Assembly (NCBI GenBank): GCA_902572735.1
Contig: CACGGX010000006.1
Location: forward strand, 1 to 64,000
DNA length: 64,000 nt
Source of the DNA: an uncultured Alphaproteobacteria bacterium
Lineage (GTDB): Bacteria; Pseudomonadota; Alphaproteobacteria; HIMB59; GCA-002718135
Direction of reading: 5' to 3'
The notes under the pieces were generated by a model. That model was not told where the DNA came from, made no database searches, and saw nothing but the letters and a program-made list of their open reading frames with translations. Below, in pieces: positions 50,056 to 59,642 of the stretch. How positions within the stretch are numbered: position 1 is the stretch's first letter; each line of letters begins with the position of its first letter. The position numbers and the translations under genes were made by a program.

Positions 50056-50948
50056 TGTCAAAAAAAATTATAGAATTAGCCGATAAACTTAAAAGCAAAA
50101 TTTACTCAGATTATAATGCTGGTAAACATACTTGGTTTAGAACAGGAGGTAATGCAAAAATATTTGCAATAATTGAAGATAATTTAGAGTTAGAAATTAT
50201 ATTAAATGAAATAAATAATGAAAATTTTTATATAATAGGCTCAGGCTCAAATCTATTAATTAGAGATAATGGTTATAATGGAACTCTTATAAAATTAGGC
50301 AAAGGTTTTAATACTATTAAAATCAATGATAACAAACTTGAAGTTGGCGCCAGTATTTTAGATATTAATTTATCAAATTATGCATTGAGACAAAATATAG
50401 AGGGTTTTGAATTTTATAGTGGTATTCCAGGATCAATAGGTGGAGCAGTTAAAATGAATGCCGGATGTTATGGTTCGGAAACTGTAGATGTTATAGATAG
50501 CATTGAGATTTGTGATAATTTTGGTCAAAGAAAAATAATTACAAAAGATAAACTAAATCTAAAATATAGATCTTCAGAAATAAACAATACAGATATAGTT
50601 ACAAAAGCTATATTTAATTTTAATTATGGGGATCAAAATTTAATAAAAGATAAGATTAATAAAATAAAGAATAAACGTTTAGAAACTCAGCCAATAAAAA
50701 ATAAAACTTCTGGTAGTACTTTTAAAAATCCTAAAAATCTTCATGCGGCAAAACTAATTGAAGAAGCAGGATGTAAAGGTACCAATTTTGGAGATGCATA
50801 TGTGAGTGATAAACATGCAAATTTTTTAATTAATATGGGAAGTGCTTCAGCAACAGATATAGAAAACCTAGGTAAAAGTATTGTTGAGAAAGTATATGCC
50901 AAATTCAATGTAAAATTAGAATGGGAGGTAAAAATAATAGGTGAGTAA
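50055..50948 (+). CDS. murB: UDP-N-acetylenolpyruvylglucosamine reductase MurB
   Basis: This 297-residue flavoenzyme reduces enolpyruvyl-UDP-GlcNAc to UDP-MurNAc. HTWFRTGGNAKIF opens the FAD domain, IGSGSNLLIRDNGY is the FAD-binding loop, and GIPGSIGGAVKMNAGCYG follows. SGSTFKNP carries the catalytic Ser and KLIEEAGCKG is near the C-terminus. It is of the type I/IIb size. It overlaps ddl by 8 bp. Confidence 0.95.
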   Translation: MSKKIIELADKLKSKIYSDYNAGKHTWFRTGGNAKIFAIIEDNLELEIILNEINNENFYIIGSGSNLLIRDNGYNGTLIKLGKGFNTIKINDNKLEVGASILDINLSNYALRQNIEGFEFYSGIPGSIGGAVKMNAGCYGSETVDVIDSIEICDNFGQRKIITKDKLNLKYRSSEINNTDIVTKAIFNFNYGDQNLIKDKINKIKNKRLETQPIKNKTSGSTFKNPKNLHAAKLIEEAGCKGTNFGDAYVSDKHANFLINMGSASATDIENLGKSIVEKVYAKFNVKLEWEVKIIGE

Positions 50949-51891
50949 TAAAAAAATTTTAATTTTAGAAGGTGGCAATAATGAAGAGCATGGTGTATCT
51001 TTAGTAACCTCTAGAGAAATTCAAAAAATTCTTAATAAAAATAAATTGAAGTTTAAAATATTAAGAGTTAATCCAAAAAACTTTCATAAAAAAATAACTA
51101 ATTATAAAAATTTTGTTTGTATTAATGCTTTACACGGGCCCTTTGGTGAAGATGGACAAACTCAAAAAATTTTAAAAAAAAATAAGATTCCCTTTTCTCA
51201 TTCAAATATAAAATCATCTAATCTATGTTTTAATAAATCTGCCTCCAAGAGAGAAATCATTAAAAATAAATTAATGTCTCCGAAATTTTATCTTTTAAAT
51301 ATAAATGATTTAAATGAGAAGAAATTAATTACTATCAAAAGTAAGTTAAAAAAATTTGTGATTAAGCCCAATAGAAGTGGTTCAAGTTTTGGTATAAAAA
51401 TAATAAAAAATCAAAAAGAATTTGATAATTTAATTTCTAATATAGAAGAATTTAAAAAGGAACTTAATAATCACAAAGAAATCTTAATAGAAGAGTATAT
51501 ATCTGGCAGGGAGCTTACAGTTTCAACTATTAAATTAGATAAAAAAATTCACGCACTCGCTGTTACAGAGATAAAATCAAAAAATAATTTCTTTGATTAT
51601 AAAGCGAAATATTCAAAAGGTTACGCTAAACATATTTTGCCAGCTAAGTTAAATAAAATAAATTATGCTAAATGTCTTAAATTTGCTACTAAAGCTCATC
51701 AGCTCTTAGGTTGTAATTCAGTTGCAAGGACAGATTTTATTTTTGATCCAAAAAAGAATAAAATTTTCTTTTTAGAAACAAACACTCAACCTGGACTTAC
51801 TCCTATTTCTCTATTACCTGAACAAGCTAATTATAAAGGTTTATCTTTTTCAGAAATCATTTTTATTTTGATCAAAAATTTAAATTATTAG
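50941..51891 (+). CDS. ddl: D-alanine-D-alanine ligase
   Basis: This 316-residue ATP-grasp ligase makes the D-Ala-D-Ala dipeptide used by MurF. ILEGGNNEEHGVSLVTSREI is the N-terminal block and LHGPFGEDGQTQKIL the substrate loop. KPNRSGSSFGIKI, LIEEYISGRELTVS, ARTDFIFD and FLETNTQPGLTPISLLP form the ATP and Mg2+ site. The start is GTG at 50941, within the end of murB. Its place between murB and ftsQ is common in proteobacteria. Confidence 0.94.
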   Translation: MSNKKILILEGGNNEEHGVSLVTSREIQKILNKNKLKFKILRVNPKNFHKKITNYKNFVCINALHGPFGEDGQTQKILKKNKIPFSHSNIKSSNLCFNKSASKREIIKNKLMSPKFYLLNINDLNEKKLITIKSKLKKFVIKPNRSGSSFGIKIIKNQKEFDNLISNIEEFKKELNNHKEILIEEYISGRELTVSTIKLDKKIHALAVTEIKSKNNFFDYKAKYSKGYAKHILPAKLNKINYAKCLKFATKAHQLLGCNSVARTDFIFDPKKNKIFFLETNTQPGLTPISLLPEQANYKGLSFSEIIFILIKNLNY

Positions 51892-51892
51892 T

Positions 51893-52666
51893 ATGAACAA
51901 TATTAATAGAAGAAGATATGTTTTAAGTTTCAGATCATTTACTTATTTATGTATTTTATTATTTTTAATAATTTTTTCTCTTTTTCTATATTTAAACAAA
52001 AATAATCTAATTGAGACTTCTAAAAATATAATTCAGAGTTTTTCAGAAAACTTCCAATATCAATTTACAAAGTTTGATATTTCAGGTTTGGAAAATATCG
52101 AATTAAAATTTGTAGAGGATAAACTACTAAATCATATAGGATCATCAATTTTTTTGTTACCATTGGATCAAATTAATGATTCAATAAAAGAAAATAATTG
52201 GGTCAAAGAAATACATTTAAATACAAATTACAAAGATACTCTATTTATTAGGATTGAAGAATATAAACCAATAGGAATTTATTTTTTTAATGAGAAATAC
52301 TTTGTATTTGATGAAAATGGAAAAATCATAGATCAAATTTACATTACAGATTTCACTCATCAGTCATTATTAATTTTTAAAGGCAATTCTTCAAACTTAA
52401 AAGCTAAATCACTAATTAACTTTTTAAAAAATAATGATTTTGAAAAAAAATATCAAATAGAGAGTTTGGAATTTATTAATAAAAGAAGATGGGATATAAA
52501 TTTATATAGCGATGTGAAATTAATGCTTTCAGAAGAGGATCCAAATAAATCTATTCAAAATTTTATTATGGTACAAAATAAACTTAGCGAAACGGATATT
52601 AATAATATAAAAATATATGATTTAAGAAATTTAAAAAAAACAATCTTAATTAATTTAAATGATTAA
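51893..52666 (+). CDS. ftsQ: Cell division protein FtsQ
   Basis: This 257-residue bitopic membrane protein links early and late divisome parts. A basic N-terminus (NNINRRRYV) is followed by one membrane helix (TYLCILLFLIIFSLFLYL). A POTRA domain is suggested by FDISGLENIELKFVEDKLL, and SIKENNWVKEIHLNTNYKDTLFIRIEEYKPI begins the beta domain. FtsQ is weakly conserved, but position between ddl and ftsA, topology and size all agree. It overlaps ftsA by 8 bp. Confidence 0.9.
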   Translation: MNNINRRRYVLSFRSFTYLCILLFLIIFSLFLYLNKNNLIETSKNIIQSFSENFQYQFTKFDISGLENIELKFVEDKLLNHIGSSIFLLPLDQINDSIKENNWVKEIHLNTNYKDTLFIRIEEYKPIGIYFFNEKYFVFDENGKIIDQIYITDFTHQSLLIFKGNSSNLKAKSLINFLKNNDFEKKYQIESLEFINKRRWDINLYSDVKLMLSEEDPNKSIQNFIMVQNKLSETDINNIKIYDLRNLKKTILINLND

Positions 52667-53879
52667 AGCTGGTCTGGATATTGGTAATTCAAAAATATCA
52701 TGTGTCGTTGCTGATTATAAGAATACTGATAATATTAATATCCTATCTATTGCCAGTGTTCCTAATAATAATATTAAAAAAAATATTATTTTAAATTTTG
52801 AAAATCTACATGATCAAATTAAATCTTTAGTTATAGATGCCGAAAAACAATCTCAAACTAAATTAAATTCTATCAATCTTAATCTATCTTTACTGAATTC
52901 TAATTCTCATTATTACAACTCGGCAATAGAATTAAAAAATGAGAAAATTTCAGAATTACATCTTAAAAAAATAATTAATCAATCAGAATATTTTAATAAT
53001 CACCGTGAACAATTTGAAATATTTAATAATATAACTTCATACGATATCGATAATAACCTGTATTTTAATGCTCCAATAGGAAATTACTCAGATAATATAA
53101 AAATTAACTTTTATAAAATAAATATACAAAAAAAATATACAGATAACATTTCCAGTGTTATCAAAAAATTGAAACTCAATATTGATAATTATATTCCTTC
53201 TCCTTTATCTTCGTCCCTATCATCACTAACAAGAGATGAAAAAGAGCTTGGTACTATTTGTATTGATTTAGGCCATTCAACATCTTCTATATCAGTATTT
53301 GAAAATAATAAGTTTTTGTATGGAGATGCAATAGGTGTTGGTAGTAATAATGTTACATTAGATATTGCTCGAGGTTTATCTACTAATATTTCCAGTGCTG
53401 AAAGATTAAAAACTTTATACGGTTCTCTAGTTTCATCTCCCAGCGATGATCATGAAATAATAGAAATTCCAATAATTTCAGGTGATAAAAATTTATTTAA
53501 ACAAATAACAAGATCAAGCTTAAATGCTATTATTAGACCGCGTATTGAAGAAACTTTAGAGATGATATGGCAAAAAATTAAAGACAATAATTTAAACAAT
53601 AAAAAATTAAATAATGTAGTTCTTACAGGTGGTGGGGCAATGATGGATAATATTGAAAAATATGTAGAAACAATTTTTGCAAGTGGTGTGAGAGTATCAA
53701 GTCCCTTAGAACAATTAAATTTAGATAATAATTTTAAAAAACCCAATTTTTGCGACATTATTGGATCTATCTTGTATGACCAAGATTTATTTAAAATTGA
53801 TTTTTTAGCAAATCAATCAAAAAATTCAAAAAAACGTGGAATATCAAGCTTTTTTTCTTGGCTTGATCAGTATATTTAG
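52659..53879 (+). CDS. ftsA: Cell division protein FtsA
   Basis: This 406-residue actin-like ATPase tethers FtsZ to the membrane. AGLDIGNSKISCVVADY is the phosphate-1 loop. GTICIDLGHSTSSISVFENN is phosphate-2, and LTGGGAMMDNIEKYV is the adenosine motif. The 1C domain region lies between them. The C-terminus (RGISSFFSWLDQYI) is the amphipathic membrane-binding helix. The sequence is more diverged than E. coli FtsA, but all nucleotide-site motifs are kept. Confidence 0.93.
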   Translation: MIKAGLDIGNSKISCVVADYKNTDNINILSIASVPNNNIKKNIILNFENLHDQIKSLVIDAEKQSQTKLNSINLNLSLLNSNSHYYNSAIELKNEKISELHLKKIINQSEYFNNHREQFEIFNNITSYDIDNNLYFNAPIGNYSDNIKINFYKINIQKKYTDNISSVIKKLKLNIDNYIPSPLSSSLSSLTRDEKELGTICIDLGHSTSSISVFENNKFLYGDAIGVGSNNVTLDIARGLSTNISSAERLKTLYGSLVSSPSDDHEIIEIPIISGDKNLFKQITRSSLNAIIRPRIEETLEMIWQKIKDNNLNNKKLNNVVLTGGGAMMDNIEKYVETIFASGVRVSSPLEQLNLDNNFKKPNFCDIIGSILYDQDLFKIDFLANQSKNSKKRGISSFFSWLDQYI

Positions 53880-53904
53880 ATAATACTACATATAGTAAAT
53901 TATA

Positions 53905-53933
53905 TTGACGATTTCGAACATAATTCGTTAAAA
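53905..53933 (+). promoter_or_regulatory. Possible ftsZ promoter
   Basis: TTGACG (53905-53910) and TTAAAA (53928-53933) are spaced by 17 bp in the 80-bp gap between ftsA and ftsZ, with an inverted CGAA/TTCG pair in the spacer. A good ribosome-binding site (GGCGGAG) precedes the ATG. The -10 is weak. Confidence 0.4.
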
Positions 53934-53959
53934 ACTATAAAAAAACGGCGGAGATTATA

Positions 53960-55609
53960 ATGACTATCAATATTTCAATACAAGATGTAGAGCAAAACTT
54001 ACATCCCAAAATAACAGTTTTAGGAGTAGGTGGATCTGGCGGAAATGCAGTTAACAACATGATTAATGCTAATTTAGAAGGTGTAGATTTTTTAATAGCT
54101 AATACAGATGCACAAGCTTTACAAATTTCAAGTTGTCCAAATAAAATTCAATTAGGATTAAACAGTACCAAAGGATTAGGTGCAGGAATGAGGCCTGATA
54201 TTGGAAGACAGGCAGCAGAAGAAGCAATTCAAGATCTAAGTGAAAAATTTGATGGTAGTCATATGCTTTTTATAGCAGCTGGAATGGGTGGCGGTACTGG
54301 CACAGGAGCTGCACCAGTAATTGCTAAACTAGCAAGAGAAAAAGGAATACTAACTGTAGGTGTAGTAACTAAACCTTTTCATTTTGAAGGCTCTCAAAGG
54401 ATGAAGTTAGCTGAGAAAGGAATTGAAGAACTGCAGCAGTATGTTGATACATTACTAACAATACCTAATCAAAATTTATTTAGAATTGCTAATGAAAAAA
54501 CTACTTTTTCTGACGCATTTAAGATGGCAGATGATGTTTTATATGCAGGTGTTAGAGGCGTAACTGATCTTATGGTTCAACCAGGGATGATAAATTTAGA
54601 TTTCTCAGATATCAAAACTGTAATGTCTGAAATGGGTAAAGCTATGATGGGTACTGGTGAAGCACAAGGTGAAGGTAGAGCAATTGCAGCTGCTGAAGCA
54701 GCTATAGCAAACCCATTAATTGATGACGTGTCCTTAAAAGGTGCTAAAGGTCTAATAATTAATATTACCGGTGGTAAAGACATTACATTGTATGAAGTTG
54801 ATGAGGCTGCAAATAGAATCAAACAAGAAGTTGATGAAGAAGCAAACATTATTTACGGAACTACCTGTGATGATAGACTTGAAGGTGTTGTAAGAGTCAG
54901 CATTGTGGCTACAGGTATTGATGCAAACAATAATAAATCAGCTAAACCGATAGAAAGTTTTGCGCCAATAAATATAAATAATGATATTTATAAACAAAAT
55001 ATAGAAAAATCTGAGAAGTTTTCTGAAAGTGCTATCTTGCAGGATAATGATTCACAAGACGGGAGTATTCTAGATGAAGAGATTAATGACATAGCAAATC
55101 AAGGAATGCTCAATAATCAAAGTTCTGGTAACATTCATGTAGATGAGCAAACAAATATGAACCAAATAGAGATCTCTAGTTTAGAAGAAAATGTTGATGA
55201 TAAAGATTTTGCTCAAAACGAAGTTACAGAAACTTTAGATAAAATTGAAACTGATAATGTTTCTGGGGAAGTATTAGGCTCATCTATGGATATAGATAAA
55301 CCAAATGAAGCAAGTGTAAGAAGGTTAAGTTTATTTGATACTCTCTCTACTGAAAATAAATCTGAAGACATAGCTGTAGAAAATAATATTCTTACAAAAA
55401 CTGAACCTGTTTTTGCCTCTTCAGAAAAAAAGATTGAAGAAAATGACTCTATGGATAACAGTTCTGAAGATGATAATTTAAGTATCGTTGATAAAGAGGA
55501 ATTCAGTGCTGAAGAGACTGAGACTTCTCAAATTGATGATGATTTCAATCAGGAAACAGAGGAAGAACTTTTAGATATACCGACTTTCTTAAGAAGACAA
55601 GCTAATTAG
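53960..55609 (+). CDS. ftsZ: Cell division GTPase FtsZ
   Basis: This 549-residue tubulin-like GTPase forms the division ring. [18 protein letters not shown] begins the GTPase domain. The GTP signature GGGTGTG appears as [17 protein letters not shown]. The T7 loop ([11 protein letters not shown]) with its catalytic Asp is present. After about residue 320 there is a long acidic, low-complexity linker of roughly 210 residues. The protein ends with [15 protein letters not shown], the conserved C-terminal peptide in the form typical of Alphaproteobacteria. The length matches other alphaproteobacterial FtsZ proteins and exceeds that of E. coli. Confidence 0.97.
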   Translation: MTINISIQDVEQNLHPKITVLGVGGSGGNAVNNMINANLEGVDFLIANTDAQALQISSCPNKIQLGLNSTKGLGAGMRPDIGRQAAEEAIQDLSEKFDGSHMLFIAAGMGGGTGTGAAPVIAKLAREKGILTVGVVTKPFHFEGSQRMKLAEKGIEELQQYVDTLLTIPNQNLFRIANEKTTFSDAFKMADDVLYAGVRGVTDLMVQPGMINLDFSDIKTVMSEMGKAMMGTGEAQGEGRAIAAAEAAIANPLIDDVSLKGAKGLIINITGGKDITLYEVDEAANRIKQEVDEEANIIYGTTCDDRLEGVVRVSIVATGIDANNNKSAKPIESFAPININNDIYKQNIEKSEKFSESAILQDNDSQDGSILDEEINDIANQGMLNNQSSGNIHVDEQTNMNQIEISSLEENVDDKDFAQNEVTETLDKIETDNVSGEVLGSSMDIDKPNEASVRRLSLFDTLSTENKSEDIAVENNILTKTEPVFASSEKKIEENDSMDNSSEDDNLSIVDKEEFSAEETETSQIDDDFNQETEEELLDIPTFLRRQAN

Positions 55610-55674
55610 TTTAAAACTATTATTTGCAATATTCTGAAATATTAGGTTAGTTGTTAAAAGTCGCAAAAATATGT

Positions 55675-55702
55675 AAAAAAGTACTGAAATCAGTACTTTT
55701 TT
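55675..55702 (+). terminator. Perfect hairpin with T run, directly before lpxC
   Basis: AAAAAAGTACTGA (55675-55687) pairs over all 13 bp with TCAGTACTTTTTT (55690-55702), leaving only two unpaired bases in the apical loop at full pairing. It has the form of a Rho-independent terminator after ftsZ. It ends 3 bp before the lpxC ATG and leaves no room for a normal ribosome-binding site. Confidence 0.75.
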
Positions 55703-55705
55703 AAT

Positions 55706-56578
55706 ATGATAGATTTATCAAACACATTTAATAATCAACAAACAATAGCTAAACCAGTATCAATAAATGGAATAGGATTACATTCTGGAGTAGATGTAAC
55801 TATAAAGTTTTATCCTGCTGAAGCTGATTATGGAATAAAGTTTGTACGTAAAGATCTTAATAAAAATAATATCATTGAAGCTATATGGTCAAATGTAACT
55901 AATACAAAGTTAAGTACAACTATAAGCAATCAAAATGGTGCAAGTGTCTCAACAATTGAGCATTTAATGAGTGCTTTGTCCGGACTACATATAGATAATA
56001 TCAAAATTGAAATTGATGGGCCAGAAGTCCCTATAATGGACGGAAGCTCAATAAAGTTTGTTGATCTTATTGATAAAACTTCTGTTCAAAGTTTGAGTAA
56101 AAGAAGAAAAATTTTAAAAGTTAAAAAAAATATTAAAGTAGAAAATAATGATTCATCTGCAGAATTAAAACCCAATAATCAGTTTTCAATTGATTTTGAA
56201 ATTGATTTTCCTAGTAAATTAGTTAGCAAACAAAGCTGTCAATTACAGTTAGTAAATGGAAATTATAAAACTGATATAGCATCAGCTCGTACTTTTGGAT
56301 TTGAAAGAGATGTTGATATGCTAAGATCAAACGGTTTAGCACTAGGCGGTTCTTTAGACAATGCTGTTGTCGTTGGAGAAAGTAAAATACTTAATTCTGA
56401 CGGATTACGCTTTAAGGACGAGTTTGTAAGACATAAAATTCTCGATTCTATAGGAGATTTGTATTTAGCAGGTTCCCCAATTCATGGTTATTTTTTTGGT
56501 AATAAATCAGGTCATCATTTAAATAACTTGTTATTGAGAAAATTATTTGCTGATAAAGATAATTATGAATATATTTAG
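55706..56578 (+). CDS. lpxC: UDP-3-O-acyl-GlcNAc deacetylase LpxC
   Basis: This 290-residue zinc deacetylase carries out the first committed step of lipid A synthesis. NGIGLHSGVDVTIKFYPA opens the protein. STIEHLMSAL (zinc His), PIMDGSSIKFVDLI, ARTFGFERDVDMLRSNGLALGGSLDNAVV and FKDEFVRHKILDSIGDLYLAG (zinc His and Asp) are all conserved. The start at 55706 gives about 21 residues before the conserved block; no other Met is available. It follows ftsZ as in many alphaproteobacteria. No Shine-Dalgarno sequence is visible because a terminator-like hairpin fills the space. Confidence 0.96.
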   Translation: MIDLSNTFNNQQTIAKPVSINGIGLHSGVDVTIKFYPAEADYGIKFVRKDLNKNNIIEAIWSNVTNTKLSTTISNQNGASVSTIEHLMSALSGLHIDNIKIEIDGPEVPIMDGSSIKFVDLIDKTSVQSLSKRRKILKVKKNIKVENNDSSAELKPNNQFSIDFEIDFPSKLVSKQSCQLQLVNGNYKTDIASARTFGFERDVDMLRSNGLALGGSLDNAVVVGESKILNSDGLRFKDEFVRHKILDSIGDLYLAGSPIHGYFFGNKSGHHLNNLLLRKLFADKDNYEYI

Positions 56579-57964
56579 TTAAATCATTTTCTTTGGATCA
56601 ACTATCTTATCAAATTCCTTTTCCGATATTAAATTTAATTTTAATGCTGCCTCTTTAAGAGTCAAATTATCATCAAATGCTTTTTTAGCAATTTTTGCTG
56701 CATTATCGTATCCAATACTTTTGTTTAAGGCAGTAACAAGCATTAAAGAATTATTTAAATGATTATCAATCATTATTTTATTTGCCTTTAATCCTTTTAA
56801 ACAATTCTTATTAAAACTTTTTATTCCATCGTTAATCAGATTAACAGACTGAATTATATTAAATGCAATAACTGGTTTATACGCATTTAATTGAAAGTGA
56901 CCATTTGAACCTGCAATATCTACAGTTGTACTATTTCCAATTACTTGAACACATACCATACTTAATGCTTCAATTTGTGTCGGATTTATTTTTCCCGGCA
57001 TTATCGATGATCCTGGTTCGTTTGCAGGTAATATCAATTCTCCTAAGCCTGATCTAGGCCCAGATGCTAAAAACCTAATGTCATTTATTATTTTTAACAA
57101 TGAAATCGATAAAGTTTTTAAAGAATTTGAAAAATTAATTAGTGGATCATGAGAAGCTAAAGACTCAAATTTATTTTCAGAGGGTTTATAAGTATCCTTA
57201 GTAAGTTTATTCAAATATTTACAAAATATTTTATCAAATTTTTTTGGTGCATTAATTCCAGAACCTACAGCTGTCCCTCCCTGAGCAAGATATTTTAATT
57301 CTGATTTTGAAACTTCTATTCTTTTTAAACAAGCTTGTAATTGAGTATAAAATGCAGAAAACTCATCACCCAAAGTAATTGGAGTTGCATCTTGAGTATG
57401 AGTTCTTCCTATTTTAATTATATTCTGAAATGTTTTTTTCTTTTTTTGAAATTCTTTTATTAGATCTTTAAGAGTTGGTATTAAATTTTTTATTGATAAC
57501 TCATTAATTGCAATATGCATTATTGTTGGAAAGGTATCATTTGATGATTGAGATAAATTTACATGATCATTAGGATGAATAGGTTTTTTACTTCCAATTC
57601 TTCCTTTTAATTTTTTTATAATATGATTACTAATTACTTCATTTGCATTCATATTTGTTTGAGTTCCAGATCCAGTTTGCCATACTGATAATGGAAACTC
57701 TTCAATAAGTTTTAAATTAATAATATCATCACAGGCTTTTGATATTAATAATCCCAATTTTTTATCTATAACGCCAAGTTCTATATTAGCCTCTGCTGCT
57801 GCTTTCTTTTGCTGCCCCAATGCGATAATTAATTCTGATGGTATTTTTTCAGTGCCAATTTTAAAATTTTCTAAGGATCTTTGAGTTTGTGCACCCCAAA
57901 GTTTATTTTGATCAATTTTTTTAGAACCTAAACTATCAAATTCTATTCTTTTTTTATTAGCCAT
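56579..57964 (-). CDS. fumC: Class II fumarate hydratase FumC
   Basis: This 461-residue iron-independent fumarase interconverts fumarate and L-malate in the TCA cycle. LWGAQTQRSLENFKIG, QTGSGTQTNMNANEVI, HPNDHVNLSQSSNDTFPT, IGRTHTQDATPITLGDEF and the fumarase/aspartase signature GSSIMPGKIN are present. The size is standard. Its stop directly abuts that of the convergent lpxC. It is divergent from gpmA by about 40 bp. Confidence 0.97.
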   Translation of the reverse strand: MANKKRIEFDSLGSKKIDQNKLWGAQTQRSLENFKIGTEKIPSELIIALGQQKKAAAEANIELGVIDKKLGLLISKACDDIINLKLIEEFPLSVWQTGSGTQTNMNANEVISNHIIKKLKGRIGSKKPIHPNDHVNLSQSSNDTFPTIMHIAINELSIKNLIPTLKDLIKEFQKKKKTFQNIIKIGRTHTQDATPITLGDEFSAFYTQLQACLKRIEVSKSELKYLAQGGTAVGSGINAPKKFDKIFCKYLNKLTKDTYKPSENKFESLASHDPLINFSNSLKTLSISLLKIINDIRFLASGPRSGLGELILPANEPGSSIMPGKINPTQIEALSMVCVQVIGNSTTVDIAGSNGHFQLNAYKPVIAFNIIQSVNLINDGIKSFNKNCLKGLKANKIMIDNHLNNSLMLVTALNKSIGYDNAAKIAKKAFDDNLTLKEAALKLNLISEKEFDKIVDPKKMI

Positions 57965-58005
57965 TATTTATTAACAAATACTCTATAACATATTATATAG
58001 AACAT

Positions 58006-58635
58006 ATGAACAAACTTGTTTTACTAAGACATGGTCAAAGTCAGTGGAATTTAGAGAATAGATTTACTGGCTGGAAAGATGTTCCATTAACTGAAAAAGG
58101 TATTAATGAAGCAAATAATGCAGGACATTTATTAAAAAAACATAATATAAAAATTGATAAAGTTTTTAGTAGTGTTTTAGAAAGGGCAAATAAAACAGCA
58201 GAAATAGCTATAAAGGCATCAGAGATAGAAAATTTACATAAAAATGGAAAACTTATTTATGAAAAAGATCAAAAACTGAATGAGAGGGATTATGGTGATT
58301 TAGTTGGTTTAAATAAAGCTGAAACTGCAGATAAATTTGGAAAAGAACAAGTTCACATATGGAGAAGATCTTATGATACACCGCCTCCAAATGGAGAAAG
58401 TCTTAAGGATGTGGTAGACCGAGTTTCTCCATACTTTACTGAAATAATTGAACCTCATATTTTAAATAAAAAAAATATTTTAATTGCAGCACATGGTAAT
58501 TCCTTAAGAGCAATAATGATTAAAGTTGGTATGTATAAGCCTGAAGAAATATCTTCAATAGAACTTCCAACTGGTAGTCCATTATGTTTAGATTACCAAA
58601 ATGGTAAATTAATTGAACATTATTACTTAGATTAA
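58006..58635 (+). CDS. gpmA: 2,3-bisphosphoglycerate-dependent phosphoglycerate mutase GpmA
   Basis: This 209-residue glycolytic enzyme interconverts 3- and 2-phosphoglycerate. The catalytic RHG motif is at residues 8-10 (LLRHGQSQWN), with ENRFTGWKDVPLTEKG following. ERDYGDLVGLNKAE, RRSYDTPPPNGESL and the second catalytic His in IAAHGNSLRAI are typical. It is shorter than E. coli GpmA, as in other alphaproteobacteria. Its 3' end overlaps the convergent sspB by 4 bp. Confidence 0.95.
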   Translation: MNKLVLLRHGQSQWNLENRFTGWKDVPLTEKGINEANNAGHLLKKHNIKIDKVFSSVLERANKTAEIAIKASEIENLHKNGKLIYEKDQKLNERDYGDLVGLNKAETADKFGKEQVHIWRRSYDTPPPNGESLKDVVDRVSPYFTEIIEPHILNKKNILIAAHGNSLRAIMIKVGMYKPEEISSIELPTGSPLCLDYQNGKLIEHYYLD

Positions 58636-59063
58636 TTTTTTTTATAATTTGAAAAATTAATTACATTATCCTTCTTTGATATATTGGTTTCTAATTTTTT
58701 ATTTACCTTCTTCTGAATTTTACTTTTTTGCAAAATTAAACCAAAATTGGCTGAAGGATCTGCAAATGAAACAATAGCATTATAATTAATTTTTAAGTTT
58801 GTTTTAATATCACCAAATGAGAGTGTAATAGAAAAATTATTTTTATTTATTTCTAGATCATAATATTCATATTGAATAATAATTGTCATTTCTTGGGGAT
58901 ATTTTTGTTTTAACCAATTAGGTAATTCAACGTATTTATGATTCGTTAAAAATGTAATATAGAGATGATTATTATTTGATAATCCATTATCTTTAATATT
59001 TTTAAGAATATCTTTAAGTACATTTAGCATATTTTTATCTAGTATTTTTTGATATTCAATCAT
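58632..59063 (-). CDS. sspB: SspB-like ClpXP adaptor (alphaproteobacterial type)
   Basis: This 143-residue protein resembles alpha-type SspB, which tethers ssrA-tagged proteins to the ClpXP protease. The core shows HLYITFLTNHKYVELPNWL, KYPQEMTIIIQYEYYDL, FSITLSFGDIKTNLKI and a block ending SFADPSANFGLIL, in the order and spacing of the SspB fold. The Lys-rich C-terminus ends in a short segment (NVINFSNYKKN) that may be the ClpX-docking peptide. Position beside fumC is common in Alphaproteobacteria. The tmRNA that encodes the tag lies about 2 kb away. Confidence 0.87.
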   Translation of the reverse strand: MIEYQKILDKNMLNVLKDILKNIKDNGLSNNNHLYITFLTNHKYVELPNWLKQKYPQEMTIIIQYEYYDLEINKNNFSITLSFGDIKTNLKINYNAIVSFADPSANFGLILQKSKIQKKVNKKLETNISKKDNVINFSNYKKN

Positions 59064-59111
59064 TTCAGTTTTATTTTTTTATTAAATATTTAAAGTATTG
59101 CAATAAAATTT

Positions 59112-59624
59112 ATGAGTTTGGATAAAAATAATTCGCAATATAGTAAAATAGCAAAATTATTTCATTGGGGATTTGTTCTTTTATTTGTTTATGGTGTAGC
59201 AAAGCAAGTAGATGATATTAATCAACTTGAAGACAAAGCATTTTTTAGATTTGAAATTATTTTTGCAGTAATTTTTCTGTTTCTTCTATTAATTCGTCTC
59301 ATTTATATGAAAACAACACAAAAGACATCCTTACCTGAAGATACTCCTAAAGCTCAAAAATTAGCTGCTCAAATTGTTCACAACGGTATGTATGCTCTAT
59401 TAATAGGTACTGTGTTATCAGGATTATTGATTGGTTTTTTATTTTGGATAGAGCTTAAAGATGCAATTATAACTGATATTGTTATTATTTTTCACGAATT
59501 AAACATTAGTTTACTTTATTGTTTTATAATTATTCATATCTTTGCAGCAACCTATCATCGTTTAAAAAAGGATGGTGTTTGGAGCTCAATGGTGCCTTTT
59601 TTGAAAGAAAAAAACCCCAAATAA
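59112..59624 (+). CDS. Cytochrome b561-type membrane protein
   Basis: This 170-residue membrane protein has four hydrophobic segments and the pattern of bacterial cytochrome b561 (CybB): SKIAKLFHWGFVLLFVYG with the first haem His, LAAQIVHNGMYALLIGTVLSGLL with the second, and IIIHIFAATYHRLKKDGVWSSM with the third and fourth. It would bind b-type haem and pass electrons in the inner membrane; the electron donor and acceptor are unknown. It is convergent with the rhodanese gene, with 18 bp between stops. Confidence 0.85.
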   Translation: MSLDKNNSQYSKIAKLFHWGFVLLFVYGVAKQVDDINQLEDKAFFRFEIIFAVIFLFLLLIRLIYMKTTQKTSLPEDTPKAQKLAAQIVHNGMYALLIGTVLSGLLIGFLFWIELKDAIITDIVIIFHELNISLLYCFIIIHIFAATYHRLKKDGVWSSMVPFLKEKNPK

Positions 59625-59642
59625 ATTTTTAGTTTAATAAAA

